From GCA-003244245 sp052390115 (GTDB lineage Bacteria > Actinomycetota > Actinomycetes > Mycobacteriales > Pseudonocardiaceae): 64,000 bases of DNA. This document shows, piece by piece, positions 52,570 to 60,956 of the stretch (the first letter of the stretch is position 1; every line of letters begins with the position of its first letter). The stretch lies in NCBI GenBank assembly GCA_052390115.1, contig JBQTHE010000007.1:55122-119121 (forward strand). The letters run 5' to 3'. The notes under the pieces are model-generated. The model did not search any database and was not told the origin of the DNA. It saw only the letters and a list, made by a program, of their open reading frames with translations. Both the position numbers and the translations under genes were made by a program.

Positions 52570-53544
52570 ATGAGCGCGGCCAAACACGCAGCTTGGCTCC
52601 GCGCCTCCGATGCTGAGCGCGAACCCTGGGACACCGGCATGGCCGAGGACGCGCTCGTGCACACCCGGGAGCTGACCAAGCAATACCGCCGGGGCATCGT
52701 CGCGGTAGACCGGGTGAACCTGACCGTACGTCGCGGCGAGGTGTACGGCTTTCTGGGTCCCAACGGCGCGGGCAAGACCACTACCCTGCGGATGCTGCTC
52801 GGGCTGATCGGTCCGACCAAGGGAACAGCCACCGTGTTCGGCTACCCACCGGGCGATCCGCGCGGGCTGGCCCGGATCGGCGCGATGGTCGAGACGCCCG
52901 CGTTCTACCCGTACCTGTCCGGGCGGGACAACCTGCGGGTACTGGCTCGCTACTGCCAGGTGCCGCACGAGCGGGTGGACAGCGCGCTGGACACCATGGA
53001 CCTCACCGCGCGGGGCCGCGACCGGTTCGGGACCTACTCGCTGGGGATGAAGCAGCGGCTCGGCGTCGCCGCCGCCCTGCTCAAGGAACCCGAGCTGCTC
53101 ATCCTGGACGAGCCGACCAACGGCCTGGACCCAGCCGGGATGGCCGATATGCGCACGCTGATCCGCCGGCTGGGTAGCGGCCGGCGCAGCGTGCTGCTGT
53201 CGAGCCACCTGCTCGGCGAGGCGCAGCAGATCTGCGACCGGGTCGGGGTCATCTCCCACGGCAGGATGATCGCCGAGAGCACGGTGGACGAGCTGCGCGG
53301 CGCGGCGTCGCTGCTGCTGGCCGCCGAGCCGCTGGACAAGGCGGCCCAGTTGGCAGCCGAGCTGCTCGGTCCGCGGCGGGTCGAGCGCCACGACGGCCGG
53401 CTGCGGTGCGACGCAGGGCCGGCCGACGCCGCGCGGCTGAACCGGGCACTGGTGCTGGCCGGCGTGCGAGTCAGCGAGCTGCGTCCGGTGGAGCGCAGCC
53501 TCGAAGAGGTGTTCCTGCACATGACCCAGGAGGACCCCCAGTGA
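52570..53544 (+). CDS. ABC transporter ATP-binding protein (DrrA-like)
   Basis: The 324-residue product has Walker A GPNGAGKTTT, signature YSLGMKQRLGVAAALLKEPE, Walker B LLILDEPTNGLDP and the switch His (LSSHLLGEA). A C-terminal regulatory domain follows, as in DrrA/CcmA-type exporters. ATG 52570 is preceded by GAGAGG. It overlaps the permease start by 4 bp. Confidence 0.95.
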   Translation: MSAAKHAAWLRASDAEREPWDTGMAEDALVHTRELTKQYRRGIVAVDRVNLTVRRGEVYGFLGPNGAGKTTTLRMLLGLIGPTKGTATVFGYPPGDPRGLARIGAMVETPAFYPYLSGRDNLRVLARYCQVPHERVDSALDTMDLTARGRDRFGTYSLGMKQRLGVAAALLKEPELLILDEPTNGLDPAGMADMRTLIRRLGSGRRSVLLSSHLLGEAQQICDRVGVISHGRMIAESTVDELRGAASLLLAAEPLDKAAQLAAELLGPRRVERHDGRLRCDAGPADAARLNRALVLAGVRVSELRPVERSLEEVFLHMTQEDPQ

Positions 53545-54391
53545 CCAACGTTCTGCCGGCTGAGCTGCTCAAGCTGCGCAAGCGCCCGGCCACCTGGATC
53601 ATCGTCGGCGTCTGGCTGGCGATGAACCTGGCCTTCGGCTACCTGATCCCCTACTTGATCTACCGCTCCGGTTCGTTCCCCGGGCCGGAGGGCGCCGCGG
53701 CTTCCGGGCAGTTGCTGGCCGCGGTACTCCCGGCCGGCCTGGTGACCAACGTGCTCAGCGGCTACCCCCTGTTCGGCGGCGCGCTCGTGCTGATCCTCGG
53801 TGCGCTGATGATCGGCGGGGAGTACGGCTTCGGCACCCTGAAGACCCTGCTCACCCAGCGCCCCCGGCGCCTGGAGGTGCTCGGCGGCGCGCTGGCCGCG
53901 CTGGCGGTGGTGGTGCTGGCGCTCGTCGTGGCGAGCTTCGCGGTCAGCGCCGCCGCCAGCAGCGTCATCGCGGTGGTCGAGTCGGCGTCGGTGGCGTTCC
54001 CACCGGTTGCGGACCTGGCCCGTGGGCTCGCCTCGGGCTGGCTGATCCTGGGTATGTGGGGTCTGCTCGGGGCGCTGGCCGGGATCGCCTCCGGAGTACC
54101 GCGCTGGCCATCGGGCTCAGCCTGGTGTGGGTTCTGGTGATCGAGAACCTGATCCGGGGCTTCGCAGCACTGCTGGACGTCTTCGACACCGTGCAGCGGG
54201 CACTGCCCGGGGTCAACGCCGGTTCGTTGGTGGCCGCGCTGGGTGCCGCCGGTCAGGGCGATGGGGTCGAAGGGACACCCGGGGTGGGAGCGGTGGTCGG
54301 CGGCACCCAGGCGACGGTGGTGCTCTCGTGCTACGCGATCGGCTTCATTCTGGTCGCCGGGCTGTTGCTGACCCGGCGTGACGTCACCTGA
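53541..54391 (+). pseudogene. ABC-2-type permease, frameshifted
   Basis: The frame from GTG 53541 (VTNVLPAELLKLRKRPATWI) has four or five hydrophobic segments and runs to about 54088 (LGALAGIA). The next frame then continues with RSTALAIGLSLVWVLVIENL and ends at 54391 (LTRRDVT). One lost base in GCCTCCGG (near 54088-54091) separates them; GCCTTCCGG would restore the frame. It is the partner of the DrrA-like ATPase, so the transporter is either dead or the base is a sequence error. Confidence 0.8.
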
Positions 54392-54411
54392 ACCTCGTAG
54401 GCTCAGGCGTC

Positions 54412-56625
54412 GTGAACGCGCCCCAGATCACCCTGACTGCCAGGCTCGCCACCTCGGCGCTGGACGCCCGGCGCGGGGTAGTCCGGCTGCACCCGGAGGT
54501 GCTTGACGCCCTGGGCCTGCGGCAGTGGGACGCCGTGCGGCTCACCGGGGCTCGGGTAAGCGCCGCGCTGGCCGCAGCCGGGCAGACCGCCCCCGGGACC
54601 GCGCTCCTGGACGACCTCACGCTGTCCAATCTGGGGTTGACCGAGGGCTCCGAAGTGGTGCTCACACCGGTACAGGTACCCGCGGCCCGATCGATCACGG
54701 TCAGCGGTTCAGCGCTGGTCCGCCATTCGGTGAGCCCCGAAATGCTGCGGCAGGCACTGGCGGGCAAGGTGCTCACCGCCGGCGACGCGGTGTCACTTCT
54801 CCCGCAGGATGTGGCGCCCGGCTCGGACGTGACGGCGGTGCGTAGCCGGCTGGCCGCCACGATCGGAATGACGTGGACCAACGAGCTGCTCACGGTGACA
54901 GCCACCGATCCCGCCGGACCGGTGGCCCCGCATCCGTCCACTGTGGTCGGTTGGCGCAACGGCGCGCGCACCGGGGACCTCCCCGCGCCGGCACGACCCC
55001 GTGGCACAGCACGACCCCAGGACCCGGCGCCGGCGGCACCGGTCGCGCTTGCCGTGGCCGACCTGGTGGGCGCCCAGGATGCCGCCCGGCGGCTGGCCGA
55101 ATGGTTCGAACTGACCTTCCGCCGGCCCGAGCTGCTACGTCAGCTCGGTGCCAGCACCCGCCTCGGGGTGGCGGTGCACGGCCCCGAAGGCGTAGGCAAG
55201 GCCACAATGGTGCGCGCGGTGGCCCGGGACACCGGGGCTCAGGTCATCGAGCTGGCAGCGCCGAGTGTGATGGCGCTGGAGCCCGGTTCGGCCGCCCAGC
55301 GGGTGCACGACGCGGTGGCGGCCGCCCGCGGGCACCAGCCCAGCGTGCTGCTGGTCACCGACGTCGAGACGCTACTGCCGGCCACCGGTCCGCCGCCGCT
55401 GTCCACCGTGGTACTCGACGCGCTGGCGCCCGCGCTGGACAGCGGCGTCGCGCTGGTGGTCACCACCGCGCACCCGGAGTCGGTGGATCCGCGGCTGCGC
55501 GCGCCGGACCTGATCGATCGCGAGCTGTCGCTACCGCTGCCCGATGCGCGGGGACGCACCGAGCTGCTCCGGGTGCTGCTTCGTGAGGTGCCGCTGGCCG
55601 CCGACGTCAACTTCGCGGCCGTGGGTGAGCGCACCCCGGGGTTCGTCGCCGCTGATCTCGTCGCCCTGCGCCGCGAGGTGGCCGTGCGCGCCGCGCTGCG
55701 CCACTCGTCTGCTGGGCAGCCCCAGCTGGTGATCACGCAACAGGACCTGATCGGCGCGCTCGACACGGTCCGTCCCATTTCGATGTCCACCTCTGACACG
55801 CTCGCCACCGGTGGGCTGACGCTGGACGAGGTCGGCGACATGACCGAGACCAAGCAGGCCCTCACCGAGGCAGTGCTGTGGCCGCTGCGTTATCCTGATT
55901 CGTTCACCCGGCTGGGCGTCGACCCGCCGCGCGGCGTCCTGCTGTATGGCCCACCCGGCTGCGGCAAGACCTTTCTGGTCCGGGCGCTGGCCGGATCCGG
56001 AGCGCTCAACGTGATCTCCGTCAAGGGCGCCGAGCTGCTGGACAAGTGGGTCGGCGAGTCGGAGCGGGCGGTGCGCGAATTGTTCCGGCGAGCTTCCGAC
56101 GCCGCGCCCGCGCTGGTCTTCCTCGACGAGGTCGACGCGCTGGCCCCCCGGCGCGGCGGGTCGTCCGAAGCCGGCGTCGCCGACCGGGTGGTTGCCGCGC
56201 TGCTCACCGAGCTCGACGGCGTGGAGCCGCTGCGCGACGTGGTGGTGCTCGGCGCCACCAACCGCCCCGAGCTCATCGACCCGGCACTACTGCGGCCCGG
56301 CCGGCTGGAGCGGCTGGTGTACGTGCCGCCGCCGGACGCACAGGCCCGCGGGGCGATCCTGAAGTCCACAGCGCGCAACACCCCGCTCGGGGCCGACGTC
56401 GACCTCGACGCGCTGGCCGCTGAGTTGGAGGGTTACTCCGCCGCGGACTGCGCGGCCCTGATCCGCGAAGCCGCGCTCACTGCGATGCGGGAATCCCTGG
56501 AGGCCACCGAGGTCACCGCAGCACAACTCGCCGCTGCCCGTGAAGCCGTCCGCCCCTCACTTGACCCGATGCAACTCGCCGCACTGGCCAGCTACGCCGT
56601 CGGACGCGGACTGCCGGCCCAGTAA
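54412..56625 (+). CDS. CDC48/p97-like double-AAA ATPase
   Basis: The 737-residue product has an N-terminal double-psi-barrel-like region, then two AAA modules. D1 (about residue 250) is weak: GVAVHGPEGVGKATMVRAVA has a P-loop with Ala for the second Thr/Ser, and its Walker B (SVLLVTDVETL) lacks the Asp-Glu pair. D2 (about 510) is complete: LLYGPPGCGKTFLVRALAGS, LVFLDEVDALAPRRGGSSEA, ATNRPELIDPALLRPGRLER. It should unfold or segregate protein substrates. The orthologous gene in M. tuberculosis lies near pssA and psd. Confidence 0.93.
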   Translation: MNAPQITLTARLATSALDARRGVVRLHPEVLDALGLRQWDAVRLTGARVSAALAAAGQTAPGTALLDDLTLSNLGLTEGSEVVLTPVQVPAARSITVSGSALVRHSVSPEMLRQALAGKVLTAGDAVSLLPQDVAPGSDVTAVRSRLAATIGMTWTNELLTVTATDPAGPVAPHPSTVVGWRNGARTGDLPAPARPRGTARPQDPAPAAPVALAVADLVGAQDAARRLAEWFELTFRRPELLRQLGASTRLGVAVHGPEGVGKATMVRAVARDTGAQVIELAAPSVMALEPGSAAQRVHDAVAAARGHQPSVLLVTDVETLLPATGPPPLSTVVLDALAPALDSGVALVVTTAHPESVDPRLRAPDLIDRELSLPLPDARGRTELLRVLLREVPLAADVNFAAVGERTPGFVAADLVALRREVAVRAALRHSSAGQPQLVITQQDLIGALDTVRPISMSTSDTLATGGLTLDEVGDMTETKQALTEAVLWPLRYPDSFTRLGVDPPRGVLLYGPPGCGKTFLVRALAGSGALNVISVKGAELLDKWVGESERAVRELFRRASDAAPALVFLDEVDALAPRRGGSSEAGVADRVVAALLTELDGVEPLRDVVVLGATNRPELIDPALLRPGRLERLVYVPPPDAQARGAILKSTARNTPLGADVDLDALAAELEGYSAADCAALIREAALTAMRESLEATEVTAAQLAAAREAVRPSLDPMQLAALASYAVGRGLPAQ

Positions 56626-56660
56626 AAGCGCGGGTCAGCATCCGGGTGTGGCCGTCACAG

Positions 56661-57068
56661 TCACACGGCCTGGAGTATCCACTCCACGCACGTCGGACGT
56701 CGGCTGGTGCGGACGTACTCCTCGGCCGCAGCGAACACATCCGCGAGCGGCAGCTCAGCACGCGGAGGCATCGAGTTGTCGTGTAAGTGGGCCGTATAGT
56801 AGGTGACCAACTCGGGATTCACACCGTTGGCCGGCACGAATCGCTCATCGTCGATCCACTCCAGTGCTCCCAACTCACCCCGGACACCGACGACCAGACA
56901 CGGCACCTCGACGTCGAGCTCTGTGACCAAGAACCACACTCGACCGGAAGACGAACCACGTTGGTCGTTCGCGGTGGCCAACACCGCGGTCAGGTCCCCC
57001 GGTTGCCGTATCGCCGCAATCTCGATCTCGTCGTGAGTGGCCAGCGAGGTCAGCGCTGTGATCGTCAT
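56661..57068 (-). CDS. Imm1-family immunity protein
   Basis: The 135-residue product has the Imm1 pattern: MTITALTSLATHDEIEIAAI, PCLVVGVRGELGALEWIDDE, and the end YVRTSRRPTCVEWILQAV (the RRPxCVxW box). Imm1 proteins neutralise deaminase-type polymorphic toxins. It directly follows the deaminase gene and its start overlaps the toxin stop by 4 bp, the normal toxin-then-immunity order. Confidence 0.85.
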   Translation of the reverse strand: MTITALTSLATHDEIEIAAIRQPGDLTAVLATANDQRGSSSGRVWFLVTELDVEVPCLVVGVRGELGALEWIDDERFVPANGVNPELVTYYTAHLHDNSMPPRAELPLADVFAAAEEYVRTSRRPTCVEWILQAV

Positions 57069-57370
57069 GCCTGCCCCCGATAGGTCCAGGAGAACACGGT
57101 CAGGGTGTATCCACTGGGAAGATACCGTTCGAGTACCTGGTGGCAACCGATCGCTTGACGGGGCAGCGCGCCGCAGGACACATGGTTGATCACTACCTCG
57201 CCATTCTGGCTACCAGTGTGGATCATCATTTGGGCTACCTTCATCTCGACGTGGTTCTCCAGCCGGATCCGCACCCGAACCCCCAGTTCCCGCAGGCGAC
57301 GCTGAATATCCGATGTCCACGTCCCGTCACGGCCCGAGATCATCTGGCCGACGGAAGTACCCGCCAGCAT
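57065..57370 (-). CDS. SCP1.201/DddA-like deaminase domain protein
   Basis: The frame from ATG 57370 encodes 101 residues that are nearly all deaminase domain: LENHVEMKVAQMMIHTG with H40-x-E42, then INHVSCGALPRQAIGCHQVL with C66 and C76, and ERYLPSGYTLTVF. The HxE plus two Cys pattern and the GCHQVLERYLPSGYTLTV end match the SCP1.201/DddA group of polymorphic-toxin cytidine deaminases. The usual Pro before the first Cys is Ser. No export domain is attached. The start is uncertain: GTG 57382 is possible. Confidence 0.8.
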   Translation of the reverse strand: MLAGTSVGQMISGRDGTWTSDIQRRLRELGVRVRIRLENHVEMKVAQMMIHTGSQNGEVVINHVSCGALPRQAIGCHQVLERYLPSGYTLTVFSWTYRGQA

Positions 57371-58074
57371 CACCTGGCCCACTGTCCGCTCACGCTCCTC
57401 GCCTTGCCGTCGGGTACCGGAGGCCCACCAGCTGGTGCGACGAGGCGACGGATCCACGGCAGGCCGAGGCGCAGTTGCTCGTCAGGGGGTGATCCGATTA
57501 GTAACCTCGCAAGATGCGAGACCGCATCGCGCTCGCCGGCCGCGACCGGCAGCCACCGCTCTATGAGGGGTGCGAGCTGGCCAGCAGTCGGCCATCCGAG
57601 GCGGGCTCGCACGAGTGAACCGTCGATGTCTTTGTCCGTGCTGAGGGGCCGTGGTGAGGGCACGAGTGCTGCGATGGCCCGGCCGCGGAAGATCTTATTG
57701 ATCTCAGGCTCTGGCACGTCGAGGGCCGTCGCGAACAGATCAAGCCAGACGCGCCGGAGCTGCTCCCGTCGGCGTTCGTCGTAGGTTGCGACGGTGCAGA
57801 GGCCCTCGAGCAAGTGCGCGGTCGCCAGAGAGCAGCCACCCATCGCAGCGACGGTCCGGCTCAGGAGTGTGGGGGCGTCGTCGGTTGCCAGCAGCAGAGC
57901 GTCCGCAACCGCTGCGGACTCTTCGTCGCGGAAGTCGTAGCCCTCATCGGCGTAGTGGACGGCTGTGCGCGAGTATGCGTTGAGCAGTGCGTCGCGCAAT
58001 GCCAATGCCTCAGTTCGTGGGCCGTATCCAGGACTCCACCACAGTGCATGAGCTGCTCGCTTCGGTGGCGCCAC
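57370..58074 (-). CDS. Unknown helical protein upstream of deaminase, 5' end probably truncated
   Basis: The 234-residue frame ends exactly at the deaminase start (stop and ATG share one base). The body is helical (ESAAVADALLLATDDAPTLL, AATAHLLEGLCTVATYDERR-like AHLLEGLCTVATYD, DAVSHLARLLIGS), with no known motif. Its first 25 residues are read from sequence that is also the 5' part of the ABC-F gene, so the natural start is missing or lies at an internal codon. It may be the remnant of the larger toxin-delivery protein. Confidence 0.45.
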   Translation of the reverse strand: MAPPKRAAHALWWSPGYGPRTEALALRDALLNAYSRTAVHYADEGYDFRDEESAAVADALLLATDDAPTLLSRTVAAMGGCSLATAHLLEGLCTVATYDERRREQLRRVWLDLFATALDVPEPEINKIFRGRAIAALVPSPRPLSTDKDIDGSLVRARLGWPTAGQLAPLIERWLPVAAGERDAVSHLARLLIGSPPDEQLRLGLPWIRRLVAPAGGPPVPDGKARSVSGQWAR

Positions 58075-59489
58075 CTTCGGTGCGCGCGGCGGTACGGGAT
58101 ATCGACGCGGCTGAGCGTGCCCTGATGGACGTCGATGACGAGCCCACCCAACTGCGGTATGCCTCCGCGCTGGCCAGCTACCTCGATGCCGGGGGCTACT
58201 CGATGGAGGTGATCTGGGACGAGTGCTGTGCGGCGGCCTTGGGCGCCGGGTTCGATGCGGTCAAGTGGCGCGAGGTACGCAAGCTGTCTGGCGGGGAACA
58301 GAAGCGGCTGGTGCTGGAGGCGCTGTTGCGCGGGCCGGACGAGGTGCTCCTGCTCGACGAGCCCGACAACTACCTCGACGTGCCGGGCAAGATGTGGCTG
58401 GAGCGCGCGCTGCAGGACTGCGCCAAGACCGTTCTGCTGGTCTCCCACGACCGCGAGCTGCTCGCACGGGTCGTCGACCGGATCATCACGGTGGAGCTGG
58501 GCGCCGCGGGAAACACCGCGTGGGTCCATAGTGGCTCGTTCGCCAGCTACCAGCAGGCGCGCGCGGATCGTTTCGACCGTCTCGACGAACTGCGCCGCCG
58601 TTGGGATGAGGAGCACGCCAAGTTGAAGGCCCTGGTGCTGATGTATAAGCAGAAAGCCGCATACAACGATGGCATGGCTTCGCGTTATCACGCCGCGCAG
58701 ACCCGGTTACACAAGTTCGAGCAGGCCGGCCCGCCGGAAAAGCTTCCCCGCGAGCAGAACATCCGTATGCGCCTGCGGGGCAGCCGCAGCGGCAAGCGTG
58801 CCATCGTCTGCGAGAGTCTGACGCTGACCGGGCTGATGCAGCCATTCGACCTGGAGGTCTGGTACGGCGACCGGGTGGCCGTGCTCGGCTCCAATGGTTC
58901 GGGTAAATCACACTTCTTGTGGCTGCTCGCTGCCGGGGGCAGCGACCCAGAGCCCGAGCATCGGCCAGTGGGCGATGGGACCGTCCCGCCGGTGGCCCAC
59001 AGCGGCCGTGCCCGGCTCGGAGCCCGGGTACGTCCCGGCTGGTTCGCTCAGACCCACGAGCATCCGGAATGGGCTCGACGCACCCTGCTGGAGATCCTGC
59101 ACCGAGGTGACGAGCACCGGCCCGGGACGCCGCACGAGGACGCCCGCCGGATCCTGGGCCGTTACGAACTGGCGCACTGCGCAGAACAGATCTTCGACAC
59201 ACTCTCTGGCGGGCAGCAAGCCCGCTTCCAGATCCTGCTGCTGGAACTGTCCGGAGCCAACTTGCTCCTGCTCGATGAGCCCACCGACAACCTTGATCTG
59301 ATCTCCGCGGAAGCGCTGCAGGATGCCCTGGAGACCTTCGACGGCACGGTCTTGGCCGTCACTCACGACCGCTGGTTCGCCGCCCGCTCCTTCAACCGCT
59401 ACCTCATCTTCGCCCCCGACGGCCACCTCCACGAAACCCCCGAACCCCACTGGACGGCCCCAGCGCATTCAGCGGGCTCAGCGGGGTAA
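57987..59489 (+). pseudogene. ABC-F ATPase, first P-loop missing
   Basis: The sequence from about 58011 (PQFVGRIQDSTTVHELLASV) follows the ABC-F family: KLSGGEQKRLVLEALLRGPD, LLLDEPDNYLDVPGK, linker, then the second cassette with LGSNGSGKSHFLWLLA, TLSGGQQARFQILLLE and LLLLDEPTDNLD. The first 70-80 residues, with Walker A of cassette 1, are missing. The start seen (GTG 57987) lies in foreign sequence. ABC-F proteins work on ribosomes; without the first P-loop this copy is probably dead. Confidence 0.8.
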
Positions 59490-59526
59490 AACCGGGCGGG
59501 TTAACCCCGCTGAGCCCGCTCAATGC
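59465..59526. terminator. Bidirectional terminator between ABC-F and mycP
   Basis: AGCGGGCTCAGCGGGGT (59471-59487) and ACCCCGCTGAGCCCGCT (59504-59520) form a perfect 17-bp stem; GCATT and AATGC extend it outside. The stem covers the ends of both convergent genes. Confidence 0.85.
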
Positions 59527-60956
59527 GGCTTGTGGGGGTGGTGGTGGCGTTTGAGGGTGTGGGTGATGAGCAGGGTGAGGGCTAGCAGGGCGAGGGCGGC
59601 GGCGGAGCCGGCCAGCGCGACGGTGCGCGGTAGCGGGTTGTCCGGTGGCGGCGGCTGGAGCCCGGATAGTTTGGCGGGCTGCACCGGTGCCGGGCCGGAA
59701 TCCTGTTCCTCGGGTAGCACCGCGGTGAGCGCGGCGACCGGATCAACCATGCCGAAGCCGAGTTCCTCACTGCGGCCACCGGGGCCGGCGGTGTGCTGCG
59801 CGGTCTGCTCGATGCGATGCATCACCTGTCGCGCGGTCAGATGCGGGAACCGATCCCGGACCAGCGCGGCGAGTCCGGCGACATAGGGCGTAGCGAAGCT
59901 GGTGCCGTCGAGCCGGCGTTGCTGGCCGCCGGCGTCCACCAGCTCGGTGATCAGACCCGGTCCGGACGTAGCCAAGGATACCGCGCCGATGCCTGGTGCG
60001 GCCACGTCGACCCACGGTCCGCGGATCGAGAAATCCGCTGCGTCGCCCTCGTCGTCGGTCGCGGCGACAGTGAGCACGTCGTCGTCGAACCAGCCCGGTG
60101 AGGAGATCGTGGTGACCACACCGGGGCTGTTCTGCTTGCAGGTGCTGCTGGTGTTGGCCGCGGCCACCACCACGACGACATTGTGCTCCACCGCGTAGTG
60201 CACCGCGGCCTGCAGGTCTGGGGCGTTGACCTGGTCGCTCTCGGCTGGGAAACAGGCAGCTTCCGAGATGTTGATCACCGTTGCGTCCAGCTGCACGGCT
60301 CGCATCACGGCCGAGGCCATGCTCACGGTGTCCCCGGTGATCGGGCTGCGAACCTCCTGGCCGGTGTCGAGCTGGCGCAGTGGCACAGCGTAGAAGGTGC
60401 TGGCCTGACGGATGGCCAGGATCTCGGCACCGGGGGCCACCCCGACGAACCGGGTAGCAGGATCGGGTGCCGCGGCGATGAGGCCGGCCACTGCGGTGCC
60501 GTGGCCGTCGCAGTCGAACAGGCCGCTGCGGTTGTCGATGTAGTCCCCGCCGTCGATCAACCTGTCCGCCAGCCTGGGGTGCGGCGCCACCCCGCTGTCG
60601 ATCACGGCCACCCGCTGACCACGTCCGGTCGCGAACTGCTGGGCCTGCCGGATTCGCAGCCGCTGGTGAGCAGCCGGCTCCGCCTCGACGTTCCGCGCGC
60701 TATCCGCTGGCGGTTGCTGGCAGGCTGCCTGCTGCTCGACCGGGCCGGTCTGCCGGGTGGCCCGGTTGTTCACGATGTAGGGCAGGGCGTTCACGCTGAC
60801 CGGCGTCGGCAGGGCCGCCGGATTCACCGCAGGTGGCACGCCTGGCGGCCGGACTCCGGGTTCGGCCGCCACCGGCCACCCCGGCCCCGCAAGGCACAGC
60901 AACGCGGCCACTAAGGCCACGAGCAGTGCCCGACGAGGACCGGCGGCTGCCGTCAC
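59520..60956 (-). CDS. mycP: Mycosin MycP, ESX subtilisin-like protease
   Basis: The 478-residue product has a signal peptide (ALLVALVAALLCLAGPGWPV), the catalytic triad D120 (VAVIDSGVAPHPRL), H152 (DCDGHGTAVAGLI) and S353 (LDGTSFATPYVAGLAAL), a Pro-rich linker and a C-terminal membrane segment (VALAGSAAALALLALTLLIT). This is the full mycosin layout; mycosins are needed for stable ESX assembly. It overlaps eccD by 4 bp. Confidence 0.95.
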   Translation of the reverse strand: MTAAAGPRRALLVALVAALLCLAGPGWPVAAEPGVRPPGVPPAVNPAALPTPVSVNALPYIVNNRATRQTGPVEQQAACQQPPADSARNVEAEPAAHQRLRIRQAQQFATGRGQRVAVIDSGVAPHPRLADRLIDGGDYIDNRSGLFDCDGHGTAVAGLIAAAPDPATRFVGVAPGAEILAIRQASTFYAVPLRQLDTGQEVRSPITGDTVSMASAVMRAVQLDATVINISEAACFPAESDQVNAPDLQAAVHYAVEHNVVVVVAAANTSSTCKQNSPGVVTTISSPGWFDDDVLTVAATDDEGDAADFSIRGPWVDVAAPGIGAVSLATSGPGLITELVDAGGQQRRLDGTSFATPYVAGLAALVRDRFPHLTARQVMHRIEQTAQHTAGPGGRSEELGFGMVDPVAALTAVLPEEQDSGPAPVQPAKLSGLQPPPPDNPLPRTVALAGSAAALALLALTLLITHTLKRHHHPHKPH

